Numbered from the stretch's first letter, positions 35,434-46,974 are shown. The stretch is 64,000 nt of DNA from Merluccius polli (GCA_030340625.1 JAOPHQ010000626.1:1-64000), one strand, 5' to 3'. Notes: generated by a model not told the origin, from the sequence alone. Numbers and translations: made by a program.

Positions 35434-35773
35434 GCTCTCTCTCTCTCTGTCTTTGTCTTTGTCTGTCTCTCATTTCCTTCTATCACTTTATCGCTTATCG
35501 TTTTGCTTTTTGTTGTCCACTCTCTTTAGGTTTCTGTCTCTTTTTCTGTCGCTCTCATTTCCTCTTCCTCTCTCTCTTCTCTCCATCTCCCCATTCAGTT
35601 CTCCATCTTTATCCATCCCGCCCGTCCTCTCTATTCATCTCACTCTCTCCTTCTTTCTCTCACCCCCCCTCCCTCCCTCTCTCCCTCAATCTCTTTCTCT
35701 CTCCCTCCCCCCTCTCTTTACCCCTCCCTCTCTTTCTCCCCCTCTCTCCCCTTCCCTCTCTCTTTCACCCCCA

Positions 35774-35805
<32 letters not shown>

Positions 35806-35866
35806 GTCTCTCTCTCTCGTCCCCCTCTCTCTCTCCTCCTCCATCTGTTTGTCTGCCTGTCCCCCT
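35434..35866. repeat. 430-bp polypyrimidine tract
   Basis: The plus strand is almost entirely C and T, built from CTCTCT, CCCTCC and TTTCTC strings. Long open frames (170 and 184 codons, Ser/Leu/Pro only) arise because stop codons cannot form in such sequence. Mirror-symmetrical parts could adopt triplex (H-DNA) structure. Confidence 0.92.
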
Positions 35867-36013
35867 TGTTGTTCACTATTGGTATCATTGTTTCCATTCC
35901 ATTTCACAGTGATCGGCCTTGGTGTGGAGGAAAGTGCTTTTCTCTCCTTGAGCTGCGCCTCTGTCACATCAAGGCCTCAAGCTTGAGCCGCACCTTTCTA
36001 TGTGTGAGAATGA

Positions 36014-36017
<4 letters not shown>

Positions 36018-36055
<38 letters not shown>
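36018..36055. repeat. (TG)n microsatellite
   Basis: About 19 TG/GT units. Confidence 0.97.
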
Positions 36056-36056
<1 letters not shown>

Positions 36057-36174
36057 GCATTTTATGTATGTGCCTATAGCTACTTCCCCTGGTACAACCT
36101 AATGGTGCGTATGACTTTGTTTTGTGTTTGTGTTTGTTTGTTTCTGATCTCTCTGTATGTATGCATGTTCTGAG

Positions 36175-36176
<2 letters not shown>

Positions 36177-36211
<35 letters not shown>

Positions 36212-36222
36212 GGGGGGGGGGG
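36177..36222. repeat. (TG)n joined to a G run
   Basis: About 16 TG units followed directly by roughly 14 G. Confidence 0.96.
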
Positions 36223-36691
36223 TCAGAATAAAGTTGAGATTTCTGATGGATGTATTTTAGTCTAAAAGTGTCTGTGACAAAAAAAACACTCCTAGCCAAC
36301 GCTCAGCAACCATGTGTCAGTGTTTGACCCGCTGCACACACCCCCATGTGCTTTATTTATACCAGACATCTATGGTAGTTAGAAGTGTATTATAAAAGTT
36401 TGTGTATTCGGGAGATTCATCTTTACCTACATGTATCTATGGATTGGTGATTATGATTGTGGCAATTTAACACTCTCTCCTTCTTTTTCTCATCCCCCTC
36501 CTTCTCTCTCCCTCTCTTTCTCCCTCTCTCTCTCTGCAATTTTTTACTTGTCGTTTTAGGTACATTTTATGAAAGTCAAAGATAAATGCATAAAAGCGCA
36601 ACATGCATTATGAAATTAACTGCCTTCTGAAAATGACCTAATTAACTATCAACTAATGATTTATATTGCTACATTCTAGTGTGCATACACC

Positions 36692-36735
36692 TCACACACA
36701 CACACACACACACACACTTACACACACACACACAA
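36692..36735. repeat. (CA)n microsatellite
   Basis: Two CA tracts separated by TTA. Confidence 0.96.
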
Positions 36736-36930
36736 CAGGGCAACCGTTTAACACACAGTGTTCCCAATACACTGTTGTCCCGTCGTTCTGGGCTTCCTTT
36801 ATTAATTAGGCTAATTTGTCACTTTCGGCCGTGGCAGCATTCACACATTTAGCCTCTGACCCCCTCCTTGTATCTGCACTAGTCTTCACTAACATGGAAA
36901 TTTGCCAACAGTAAGCAATAAGGTACCCTT

Positions 36931-37119
36931 TAACGGGCCCCTATTGGACTGTACCGGTAGCTACAGTCCCATGGGTCGGCTGGTAGGTTGATCTAGCCGT
37001 CATTTGGCTCGGTGGACACTCCCACTGAGCTGTGATGTCACTAATGGGTACATTTTGAAATGGCTTGCAATGGCTAGTCAATCAATACCACACCTGGTGG
37101 TGAACTAGGGGCCCTGTAA
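36931..37119 (+). mobile_element. Putative Harbinger-type MITE, 183 bp
   Basis: The element 36934-37116 begins CGGGCCCCTA and ends TAGGGGCCCTG, inverted repeats with one base gap, and is flanked on both sides by TAA, the 3-bp duplication typical of PIF/Harbinger elements. Further inward the arms diverge. It has no coding capacity. A 3-bp duplication can occur by chance, so confidence is moderate. Confidence 0.55.
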
Positions 37120-37370
37120 CACTGTAACTGCCTCTTTATCTCCTCTCTCTACCTCTTGGTGAGTTGTTGTGGGAACGCACTGTTCCGGTGCTATTTTAAG
37201 GCTCTCATCCATCTCTTCGTGTTTAATTTCTCGCACTCAAGCCGTGTCTCGCTGGGTTGATAAAGCAATCACAACTACAATTGGATTAAGTGAGTAAACA
37301 CATTATCATGGCTGATGCCTCCCCTCTCATTGGCTCCTCATAGTTCCTTCCTCGACTTCACATACATACG

Positions 37371-37371
<1 letters not shown>

Positions 37372-37406
<35 letters not shown>

Positions 37407-37421
37407 ACACACACACACACA
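37372..37421. repeat. (CT)n then (CA)n
   Basis: Adjacent CT and CA tracts of about 20 and 24 bases. Confidence 0.95.
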
Positions 37422-38410
37422 AACACTCCCAACTTTCCTCTTTCATGTGCTCTTTTTTCTCTCCTCCGGTCCGCCATCTTTCATGTGGGCTTCAAAACCG
37501 ACCGAGTCCACAGATGTAAATCGAACGGCCTCGGTTGAAGAGAGCGAGAGAGACAATTTCCTGTTCCTGTGTGTGAAGATTAGGCGAGGCGAGCTGCTCT
37601 ACGTACGCTTTGTGTTAAGGAGCCAGCCGAAGCGACGGGCTGTGGTGGGCGACGGGGATTTATAATTATCTTTTTATTACTCTGCGTGGGTAACGACTGC
37701 CCCCGTTATAAAACTCAAGACGACGTACACAATGACATTACGCCAGACGGCTGGGAAGCAGGTGCACGTGTTGCAGATTAGAGCCCCAGTCTCCAGAATA
37801 AAACGGCGTCTTTTCCTGTGTTGTTTTCTACCTCACTTGAATGGACAATTAAGCAGTGTTTCCCCGCTTGCCACAAATATGCTCTTATTCCCCTATAGAA
37901 AATATGGCAATTTCAACAGTCAGGCACTGTTCTACTCTAGCTTTAGAAATAATTTAGAAAATGTCCAAATAGCGCTGTCACTTGTGGGCCTGAACATCAC
38001 AGCCTCCTCTCAGTTGAGGGGAAGATGTAGTGAATGTGTTTTATGATAATGCTGGTATTAGGTGTCATTTTGAGAAACAGTGAGACCTAGTGGTGAATAA
38101 AATGTGAGTCATGATGACAATGGGCCAGGCTCATATCACACGTGTGAGCAGGCCAGCATGTGTGTAGTAGATTAGCTTTTGCAAATCCTTGTAGTACATT
38201 ATTATTGTTGTTATATATATTTTTTTAATCCATTGAATATATTAGCATTTACACTATGGCCAACAATGGAAAGAGGTTTGACATTGCTGTATGTATGAAA
38301 AGTACATTAAAACATGTGGAGCTGTAACATCATTGGTTCAGATTTGCATGGAATCATGTTGCACTCTTCATCGCTGTGTTTCTCTTGTGTGGGAATCACA
38401 AACCAGTAGC

Positions 38411-38411
<1 letters not shown>

Positions 38412-38498
<87 letters not shown>

Positions 38499-38540
38499 AC
38501 ACATGGCCGACATGTACACACACACACACACACACACAGC
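38412..38540. repeat. (TG)41 facing (CA)n
   Basis: Forty-one TG units (38412-38493) are followed after 25 bases by a CA tract (38518-38538). Because TG and CA are complementary, the pair forms a potential long hairpin on each strand and Z-DNA-prone duplex. This is the longest dinucleotide tract in the window. Confidence 0.97.
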
Positions 38541-38749
38541 CAGATAGCACCCTAAAGGATGAGGATTGGCTTTATGGGTCTTTGGATGAGGATGGAGGAG
38601 AGAAAATGGGTGGTTTGGCTGTAGTGTTTTTGTCATCCCTCCACAAAAAAAAAACCCGAACAGGACCGCAGGCGTGTGAATAGACGCAGTTATTAACGCC
38701 ATAAATCAACAGACTGCTGATGGATGCGGTGTATGAGACAATTCATCAG

Positions 38750-38751
<2 letters not shown>

Positions 38752-38807
<56 letters not shown>

Positions 38808-38839
38808 TCCCTCTCTATCTCTCTCTCTGTCGTTCTCTC

Positions 38840-38871
<32 letters not shown>
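38752..38871. repeat. (TC)n, CT-rich and (CA)n block
   Basis: About 25 TC units, degenerate CT sequence, then 14 CA units. Confidence 0.95.
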
Positions 38872-38875
<4 letters not shown>

Positions 38876-39547
38876 TGCACCGTTGTGAGCAAACACACAT
38901 GCTTGAGAAATGCAAGGGTGGGAAAAGTTAAAAGCTTCACATAAAGAAAAATACAACATGACAGCGTCAACAAACAAGTCAAGGTTTGCACATTCCTGGT
39001 CGTCGCCGAGACATTTCTCTTTCCATTTCTGTTATTTTTATTGTTTCCTCGTTTTTTACTATTGCAACTGATCTTTTGTGGGGCTTTTTTTGCCGGTGTC
39101 TTTGAGAGGGCAACATCTTTCTAAAGAACATGTACCTAGCTTGAGCAACTAGAACAATGTGCCGTCGTGTATTGTATTGGCATGCATTTAAAAATAACAT
39201 GGACTATGGAGAACACAGACACACACACACACACATTTAATTTTTTTCTCCTGTTAGCTTCTTGTTGTTTTTTTTCTGTGTCTTTGAGATTGAAATTTGT
39301 CCACACGTTGTTTATTTTAGAACATGTTAAGCCAAACCTTAAACCACATGATTTTAAACTATAACTATTTAGCCATTTGGCACATGATGCTTTTACCCAT
39401 AGCTACTACAGATAATGTTAAATAAAAACCTCTTACGCGATAGCTAAACCTAGAAATGATGGTGCACTTAGAAACTTCTTCTATTGACATCCTTGCTGTA
39501 CCGGCAGTGATATATTGTTGTTTTACTTCCTACTGACAAATGGACTT
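38872..39547. other. Non-coding interval
   Basis: No gene recognised. It has a (CA)n of about 18 bases at 39218-39235 and T runs at 39080-39090 and 39269-39276. Confidence 0.5.
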
Positions 39548-39603
39548 ATTGTAAGTCGCTTTGGACAAAAGTGTCTGCTAAATGACCTAAATGTAAATGT
39601 TTT
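39548..39603 (+). mobile_element. Isolated SINE tail, plus strand
   Basis: TTGTAAGTCGCTTTGGACAA followed by AAAGTGTCTGCTAAATGACC and TAAATGTAAATG is the 3' tail of the main SINE family here. No body precedes it on the plus strand. It abuts a SINE body in the opposite orientation. Confidence 0.85.
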
Positions 39604-39722
39604 AATGAACAGGTAGGGGTTCGGGCATCTTGCTCAAGGATGTCTACAGGTAGGCTCCACGGACATCGGGGATCGAACCCAGAAACCTTTGGTTTAGCTA
39701 ACCACTGCACAGTCCTGAACTA
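39604..39722 (-). mobile_element. SINE body without tail, minus strand
   Basis: On the minus strand this reads TTTCTGGGTTCGATCCCCGA (B box), then GGAGCCTACCTGTAGACATC and TTGAGCAAGATGCCCGAACC, the family body. It stops at CCCTACCTGTTCATT where the tail should start, and is joined there to a plus-strand tail. Confidence 0.85.
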
Positions 39723-40350
39723 CCATGTGCGTGATGGCATGCCTATGTGCAAAGGAGGGAGATGGCGCTGCTCCTCTCTGGGCTAGCCCTGCAGTGGTGC
39801 TGGGTGTGAGAATGGAAACAGAGAGCAGATCAGATTATAGGTAATGAAGAGCAATGGATTGACTCCAGAGTGGTAGAGGAGGAGGAGGAGGAGGAGGAGG
39901 AGGAGGAGGAGGTGGGGGAGAGGAGCAGGGATGTAAAATCCATGGCCAGCAGCCCTGTGATGATGATATAAGAGGTCAGAGAGGGACGATAAAGGCCTTT
40001 GAATTATTAATGCAAAAGTGATCCATCTGAATCTCAGCCAAAGTTTATACCACGGAGAACACAGAACATGTATTAAAAGTAGCCGTGTGTGTGTGTGTGT
40101 GTGTGTGCGTGTGTGCGTGACAATGCATGTGTTCATCAATGCCCACAAAACGGCATGTCTTTCCTTTCGTGTTTCGCTATTGCATTGTTTTGCTTAGCAT
40201 AGTAAAAATAGAAATCCCAGTTTTAGTTTAGTTTTTTTTTTTTTTGGGGGGGGGGTTGCTTTCATTCAGAGGATGAAAGAGCACGGCAAGGGGGTGGGGG
40301 GGTGGGAGGGGGGAGGAACAGAGATAAATGTTGAAACTGAATGTTTTCTG

Positions 40351-40353
<3 letters not shown>
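39723..40353. other. Non-coding interval with (GGA)n and (GT)n
   Basis: Contains (GGA)n at 39876-39912 and (GT)n at 40083-40118, then a T12/G10 run at 40234-40256. No coding region supported; the minus-strand 121-codon frame (39783-40148) covers both repeats. Confidence 0.55.
39876..39912. repeat. (GGA)12 microsatellite
   Basis: Twelve GGA units giving poly-Leu and related artefact frames on the minus strand. Confidence 0.97.

Positions 40354-40411
<58 letters not shown>
40354..40411. repeat. (TG)29 microsatellite
   Basis: A pure TG tract of 58 bases. Confidence 0.98.
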
Positions 40412-40412
<1 letters not shown>

Positions 40413-42203
40413 AGGGCTCACAGGCTCTCTCTCTCTCCCTGCTGCAGTGGCGGTTTCAAAGCAGGAACATTGTGCTGGTGTTTGTACAAGCAGGGAACAA
40501 GTGTTTGTCTGCTGAAAGTGAGGAAGGTTTGTGTGCAAAGAGCGTGCTGAAATGTAGACAGAGTGTCAGTAGAACAGTCAATACCAGGCTGCCTTTCCTC
40601 GCGGTCCACTGAGTACTGATCTCTGTGCAGGCGTGCGTGTGTGCGTGCATGCGTGCGCTTGTCTGCGTGTGCGCTTATGCGCTTATGCATGTTTGTGTGT
40701 GTGTGGGGACATGCTAGCTTGTGTGTGTGTGTATTTGGCGAGGGAAAACCGGGGGGGGGTGGGGGTGCGGATCATGTGACCTGCTGTCGCCCCTAGTGCA
40801 GATTGATGGCTTAGCGACAGGTCATTTATGACCCCTCAGTGGCTGGCAGACAGAAGGGTGACACGCGACTCTCCCTGCAGATAAATAAGCCTTGCTCCGG
40901 GGCCTGCATCACCTCACCCCTGCATGTTTGTGAAAGAACAGATTGAGCTCTCTTTATTTTTCCCTTTCTTCTTTCTTCTTCTGAAACCAAGAAGAAGCAA
41001 GTCGGGCACCCGGTGCTGCTATCTCCATCCTCTCCTGTTTTTTCATCACTTCACCTCCTGAGGATCCCTCCTCCCTTGCAACCTTATTTGTTCTCATCCC
41101 TCTCCCTCATCCTGTCGCATCGCATAATGACACACACTTTCTCCCCAACTCTCTCCACTGTTTCTTTGTTTAGCATCTCTTGTCTCACCCCACACACACC
41201 CTCCCCCGTTCCCCCAGCCCCAGCTCCACCCAGGTTCAAACGCACCAAGCCATCGTTTACAGAAATTCAGTGTGAAATCAATCCCTCGGAGGGACCCTAC
41301 CGCTGCAACAGTAAATTCGGGGTGGGACGGGAGATTAATTTCAAGGTCCTTTGCGGTGCAACATTTGGCCCGCGCGAAACCCAAGGAAGGCATGGAGGCG
41401 TGATATGATATTGGGATTTATCACGTGGGTCCGGTCGGTGTGTGCCGATGCCCAGAGATGGCTGTGTGTCGAGGGGACAGTTTCATTTTGAGCTGAAATA
41501 AGCATTAAAAAGGTTGGCCCTGGTTCAATCAATTCCCTTTGTCCGTCTCCGTAATTCTCTCGCACCCCTGAGGCATGGGGGTGGAGTGGCTCTTATTTCA
41601 CACCAGAACTGGGGGGGGGGGAGAGAGAGAAAGAGAGAGAGAGAGAGAGGGGGGGGGGGGGGGGGCGAGAGAGAGGGGGAGAGCGAGAGCAAGAGACAGA
41701 CCAGGTTTGATTGATTGATGAGGAAGTTATTGAACCTGCTTGGGAGGAAGTGTCATGTATTGGCAGCTGCTTGTCTGTTGCTGCTTGTTTTGAGCTCCTC
41801 CATTGGCGATGCAGAGCCGGGGCGGCGATAGAAGACCTCTCATCCTGTCTGATGGATGCTGCTTTGCTTTGCCTTGCTAAATATTACAGAGGAGCCCTTG
41901 AGCAAATGCTCATAGTGAGTGGGTTGGCCCCCCTGCTTCTCAGTCTCAGTCTGGAGTGAATGAGGCTCACTGTGGATTGTACAACACTTTGAATAGCTTC
42001 AGCCACTCGCAAAGTGACGCATACTGTTAGTGTAGTGAATTGTATATGCAATGCGTACATGAACGTGCATGAACGAAGACACACACACACGCACACACAT
42101 AGACACACACAGACAAGTGCACTATATATAGCGTTAACCAGCCGCCATACCTCACATGCATTCACATTGTGTGACCATGAAGCAGGTAGGGAACATCATG
42201 TGC
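40412..42203. other. Non-coding DNA
   Basis: GT-rich sequence at 40630-40735, then single-copy sequence. A G/GA-rich block lies at 41611-41690. The 131-codon frame at 41013-41408 ends in non-repetitive sequence (PPRFKRTKPSFTEIQCEI and on) but has no domain I recognise. A short CA tract occurs at 42078-42116. Confidence 0.5.
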
Positions 42204-42548
42204 TCGTAGAAGCTAGTGATGTAGAAGTAAATGTAGTAGCGTAGCAGTATGTAGTGATGGTAGTGATGGAGAAGTACAACGTTCTGATGTGCAAGTAGAA
42301 GGTAGAGATGTAGATGTAGAAGATAGTGATGTTGAAGTAGAAGATGGAGATGTAGAAGATAGTGATGTAGAAGTAGAGAGTAGTGATGTAGAAGTGCAAG
42401 GTAACAATGAACAAGTACAAGGTAGTGAGGTACAAGTGGAAGATAGTGATGTAGAAGTAGAAGGGAATGATGTGGGAGTAAAAGGTTGTGATGTACAAGT
42501 AGAAGTTGCTGATGTACAAGTACAAGTACAAGTAGAACAAAGTGATGT
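42204..42548. repeat. GATGTAGAAGTA-type minisatellite
   Basis: About 345 bp are built from 6- and 12-bp variants of GTAGAAGTAGAAGATAGTGATGTA in irregular order. Unit lengths are nearly all multiples of three, so all units stay in one frame. The plus strand reads as acidic DVEVE/SDVEV repeats (98 codons from 42289) and the minus strand as a 180-codon Tyr/Ile/Phe-rich frame. Neither resembles a known protein. It is probably simple tandem sequence. Confidence 0.88.
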
Positions 42549-43172
42549 CAGCTCTGATCCAGAGCGTTGTCAGTCTGCACCGTGACCTTCTCAAAGCAGA
42601 GATCAGTCCTCTCTCTCTGTCCGACCTCCGGTGGCTTCGTCCTCCTCTTCTCTTCCAATCTGACGCCTCACTCTTGCTGGTCGCAGCACTGACAAGAGTG
42701 ATGGTCGGTGCGGTGGCTGTGAAACTCAAATTTTCCAACCAAGGACGTTCACATTTTAGTAGTGCCGGTCTCTGACACTGCTCCTGTATTTGTCATAAGA
42801 CCACTTTCTTCCAGGGCTAAACAATAACAGAGGAGAGGGACTTTAATAAGCCTCCCTCTCAGCCCTCCCTAGCTCGGAGGCTTGTGGTAACAGTAACTGT
42901 GTGTATTTATTATTGATGGCTGGCACCTTGGCCATGTGCTTGCGGTGGGAAATATGTGTGTGTGCGTGCGTGCGTGAGCGTGAGAAAGCAGGTCAGCTTT
43001 TGCACAGTGTGTGAAGTGGAGGGAAGTGCCAGAGGCCTAGCTGACTCATCTGACCTGCCTTATTGCATTATTGCCATTTCTTTCATTAGGGCCGTCACCT
43101 GCCTTTTCAATACCTTTCGCTCTTTCCTAGTGAGCTGCGCTTATAGGCTTTTTTGGGGAGCAACTTCCTAGG

Positions 43173-43210
43173 AGCACTCTATAACTCTAGTACTCTATCG
43201 CCCATAACTC

Positions 43211-43259
<49 letters not shown>
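43173..43259. repeat. (CT)n microsatellite with shared flank
   Basis: About 23 CT units at 43214-43259. Upstream is AGCACTCTATAACTC (43173-43187), identical to the flank of the CT tract at 6.3 kb. Confidence 0.93.
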
Positions 43260-43262
<3 letters not shown>

Positions 43263-44764
43263 CACGCCTTCTCTCTTTATCTCGTTTTAACATATTTTCT
43301 TGCTCTTTTCTACTTAGTGCTTTTTGACAGTTCTTATGCGTTCCCTCGTCTTTGTACAACAGCGATGGCTACTTAGCCACGATAACACAACCCGTCATCC
43401 ATGCTGCTCCAGGCTGTTATTTACTCAATCAACAGAACTGATGTTGTGCTATAAACATCTCTCTGCCGGTCTACTCCGGGGCCATAATATTCCCATGTCT
43501 GTTTTGAGCAAATTATTCCTCTTTCTTTTGTGCGCATATATTTAAGTGTTTGACGTGGGCGGTATTTTGATGGACGGAACAATGTTACAGTAAATGTCGC
43601 TTTGGAGGTCAAATGTCTGAACTTGAGCATCCCTGACTGTGCATACAGACACCCGCGGGTGTGCTTGTGGTCGTTTTTAGAGGTGCACTTTGGAATTAGA
43701 ATGCATTACATGCAACGCCCACACCTTTTAGTAGCCGTGATTATACACCTTGGGTTGGTAAACACGGAGAGGAAACAGTCAGATTAGTCTTCCTGTCTGG
43801 GGAAAGGTGGGCGTGGGGCCGTTTGATCCTATTACCATGACGATTAAGCGTTCATTGTCTTGTACTTCTCGGCACGCAATCGTTTCACGCTCTTTATGTG
43901 CTTTTGAATTTTTCGAGGGAACTCTGTGAATGTTATGTTCTTTGGTTTTATGGCGTGTTACTGAACAGGGAGTGCAGGTTGTTAGGCACAAATTGCACTG
44001 CGTGGCTGTTTGTATTTACAACTAACATCCAAAGCTCTACGTTTAAATATACATTATTCATTTATCATGCAAAAATAAACTATGTGGTATACGAGATATT
44101 GTAACCAAAGTAAATCCGAACTATGCAACTATTCCCTTTATGGTTACCATATAGCCCTACATATACCTGTATATCCCGCCTCATTTACATTTCAATTGGA
44201 GCCATGGTGTGTTTAATAGAAGACACCAGGCCACCAGAGGGCCGTCGGAGCCAAAAGGTGAGCAGTAGCCCTCCCCACCCACGCGTCTCCTGGGTCAGTT
44301 ATAATTAGCTCTGCCGGTGCCGAGGGGCTCCATAAAATGGAGATCAGGTCATCCCAATCTCCGGTCGCCTTGGCCGGGCTTGCTCCCCCTCGGCCGCTGC
44401 TTTTTAAAACGTGTTCGGTGACCCTGGACGAAACGCCGCCATAAAACACAATGCAATATCCCTGGGCAGCCCAGTCACTGTCCCCCAGATGCCTTTTATT
44501 CCTTTCTATTCGTCTCTCTCTGTGCTGGCATACTAGAAACTACTGGTACACGAGGGATGTCAAAGGAACATTTCTTATCATCACATTTCCTATAAATCTT
44601 TTGAAGGCTTTTAAAGGAATTTATTTTTTTAAATCCACAGGATGGGAAAGCTTCCAAGCTCAGCCAATTCCTCCCCTGGTTGTGTGAGCGTAATGCAGTT
44701 CTTCTTGATAAGAGGACTATTTACCTGGCTGATGAGGGACCGTGGCGGTGTTTTAGGAGAGGGA

Positions 44765-44768
<4 letters not shown>

Positions 44769-44822
<54 letters not shown>
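44769..44822. repeat. (GA)27 microsatellite
   Basis: A pure GA tract of about 54 bases preceded by GGGAGA units. Confidence 0.98.
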
Positions 44823-44826
<4 letters not shown>

Positions 44827-46599
44827 TTGTGTGGGTCTTATGTCATTTAAAAACTGCAGAATGACGCAGAATGATCCAATTTTATGCTATAAACTTAGTA
44901 GATGACAAGGAACAGCAAAGTGGAATAAGAAATTCATTTCTAATTGTGAAATTGGGGTTAGCATAAGCTTTCACAGTGTTAATATTGTAATATGGTGAGG
45001 TTAACACCATGGTCAGGTTCAACCATGTCTCTCTTGGTTATGTCAGAGAGGGTGATTACAGAACAGGAACACAAACGGCATTTCAGGCACAAGATGAACA
45101 TAAAAAATGGCCCGAAATCCGAAAATGGTTCAATGTTGGGTGTTGAATTTAAAATGAAATGTGCTTCCATTTACCCTAAAGATGAAGCCCCTTGTTGGCC
45201 CCTAACTAACTTGTTCTCTGCGTTGGCTTTGTTTGACGTGTCTTGCTAAGCTCATCACTTATCTTCAGACGCTCATAATATTCATACAGCGATGTCTTTT
45301 ATGGCTATTATTAGTAATAGTGTCTGTCTTCAGAAGCTGGCACAAAGGAATAAGCAGCCCCTTGGGCACTCTTTCATATCAAGGTTAACTCGTAGTGATT
45401 AGGATAAAGAGACAAGTAGTTGCCATGGGGATGAAAGAAAGAGGACGATAAGCTAGTGGCACCGCTAGCGCTCAGGCTCCGCTTCTAACGAGACCAGTCA
45501 TGGCAGTTTTTTTGGTGGTGACAAGCTCCTCCATCTTTTATTGTGCCACTTCTCTCATGTGACACAGTTAACATTTCAATAACATTTCAAAAAACTGGGA
45601 CCCACTCCTACTTATAATGATGTCATTGTAGCCGGGGAGGCTAGTACTTCCAGGTGACAGCGGGGTGACATGGCAGTTGGTGAGGTCATGCATGCTGAGA
45701 ACGACCAATCCCTGTGTGTCCTTGAGAAAGATAGTGAAACACAACGGGAAGCATAGAGGAATCCAATACAAAATGGCCTGTTCATAGTAACTCTCTCTAT
45801 TTGCACAGCCACTTATTTAATCTGCCAGATTTTTTCTCTTATTACAAAACAAACAGTGCCCCATGTTATTATGCCAGATCCATTGACTTTGAATATATCC
45901 AGTGCTTATGGAGCGTTGTTGAACATATTTCACCATCTGCACGCGCATCGTTATCACAATCTGGGTCAGTCAGCCTTGAAAGACTAGTTAGGGCGAAAAA
46001 TAAATACCCAAAGAATATTTTAGAAATAGTGGTAATATCAAAATTGAGGCCTCATGCATTTCAAGGGATTAAACAGCAGAAGTGCTTGTCAGTATTAGTT
46101 AATCATGAGTGGTAATATTCCCACAGCCTATCCTCAGCAACCTAAATCATGCACTGATCTCAATATTTTGCCATTCGGGTGGTCATATTGTACAACCACT
46201 ATCCTCCTATTTAAAATAATAAACCCCAGAATATTCTGTTTTTCTGATTGCTACTTGCATAGCATTCATATTTTCTTTTTTATCTATGATATATCTGATA
46301 CTTGTGTTTAATTGGCCAGACTTTGTCACCGTATTCCTTCTGAAAGAGAGCCATAATACTTAGCCGGGAGTCGCACTATGCTGTTCCTTTGACAGAGCTT
46401 TGAGCACTGCATGGATAAAGCGTGGCGGAGAGAGCTTATGCCCCCACGTCTAATTCCCCCATGAGAGTACACCCTTCCCTGTGTTTCCCACAACACAGCA
46501 CCTAGCCTTCCCTAGTGCCACTCCTAGCAACACAGTAATTAATGGGTTTTAAAATCCGGCCAATCACTCGCGTGAACACACCCTCCCCCACTCCACCCT

Positions 46600-46935
46600 C
46601 CTTCTCCATTATCCGAGCGCACCGTGGTTAATTCGACTTAGGTAGGCGCTAATTTTATATAAGTTAAGAGGCAATTAAGGAAAATGTGTCTCTCATGACG
46701 GGCGGAGGGATTAGGGGCGAGGCTGCGATGCCCACCCGTCTATTGGGGGGGGGGGTTGGGGGCACAGGGTGTTGGTGATGAGGGAGGTTGTCCACCCCCA
46801 CTTGACGCCCCATTATCGGTCATCGTGCTAATAACCCCATATTTCACGTCGCTGTTTGATGTGCGATGTTTAATTAAAGTTGGAGGTTGCGCAATGGATT
46901 AGTAGCTAATTGGAGGGAGCGCACCTATTGAACAT
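46600..46935. other. Candidate conserved non-coding element
   Basis: Apart from a short G run at 46745-46755 this block is repeat-free. It holds GTTAATTCGACTTAGGTAGG, AGGCAATTAAGGAAAATGTG, TTTAATTAAAGTTGG and GCTAATTGGAGGG. TAAT-core density suggests an enhancer-type element; conservation is untested. Confidence 0.28.
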
Positions 46936-46974
46936 GGCCTTCGCTTTGTCGACCAACCTGTTTCGCTATGGTGC

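Larger units (their letters stand above)
35867..38411. other. Non-coding DNA with microsatellites and a small MITE
   Basis: Includes (TG)n at 36018-36055, (TG)n plus a G run at 36177-36222, (CA)n at 36692-36735, CT and CA tracts at 37372-37421, and the MITE at 36934-37116. A 116-codon frame at 37315-37665 begins in the CT/CA tracts and then enters non-repetitive sequence without known motifs. Confidence 0.5.
42549..46974. other. Non-coding DNA
   Basis: About 4.4 kb with (CT)n at 43214-43259 and (GA)n at 44769-44822. The blocks 44245-44440 (CAGTTATAATTAGCTCTGCC, CCATAAAATGGAGATCAGGT) and 46600-46930 (CGCTAATTTTATATAAG, GATGTTTAATTAAAGTTGGA, TAGTAGCTAATTGGAGGG) are repeat-free and motif-rich, possible conserved elements. 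No exon could be recognised. Confidence 0.5.

Noticed and set aside
35400..35986. 170- and 184-codon plus-strand frames
   Set aside because: Entirely the product of a polypyrimidine tract.
37849..38085. Possible hAT element starting CAGTGTTTCCCC and ending GAGAAACAGTG
   Set aside because: The ends match poorly beyond about 8 bases and no 8-bp duplication flanks them.
41013..41408. 131-codon frame ending in non-repetitive sequence as a possible exon
   Set aside because: Upstream half is C/T-rich low-complexity sequence and the remainder shows no domain; could not be supported.
42196..42738. 180-codon minus-strand frame as a membrane-like protein
   Set aside because: The Tyr/Ile/Phe-rich part is the translation of the 6/12-bp minisatellite; no start context, domain or splice evidence.
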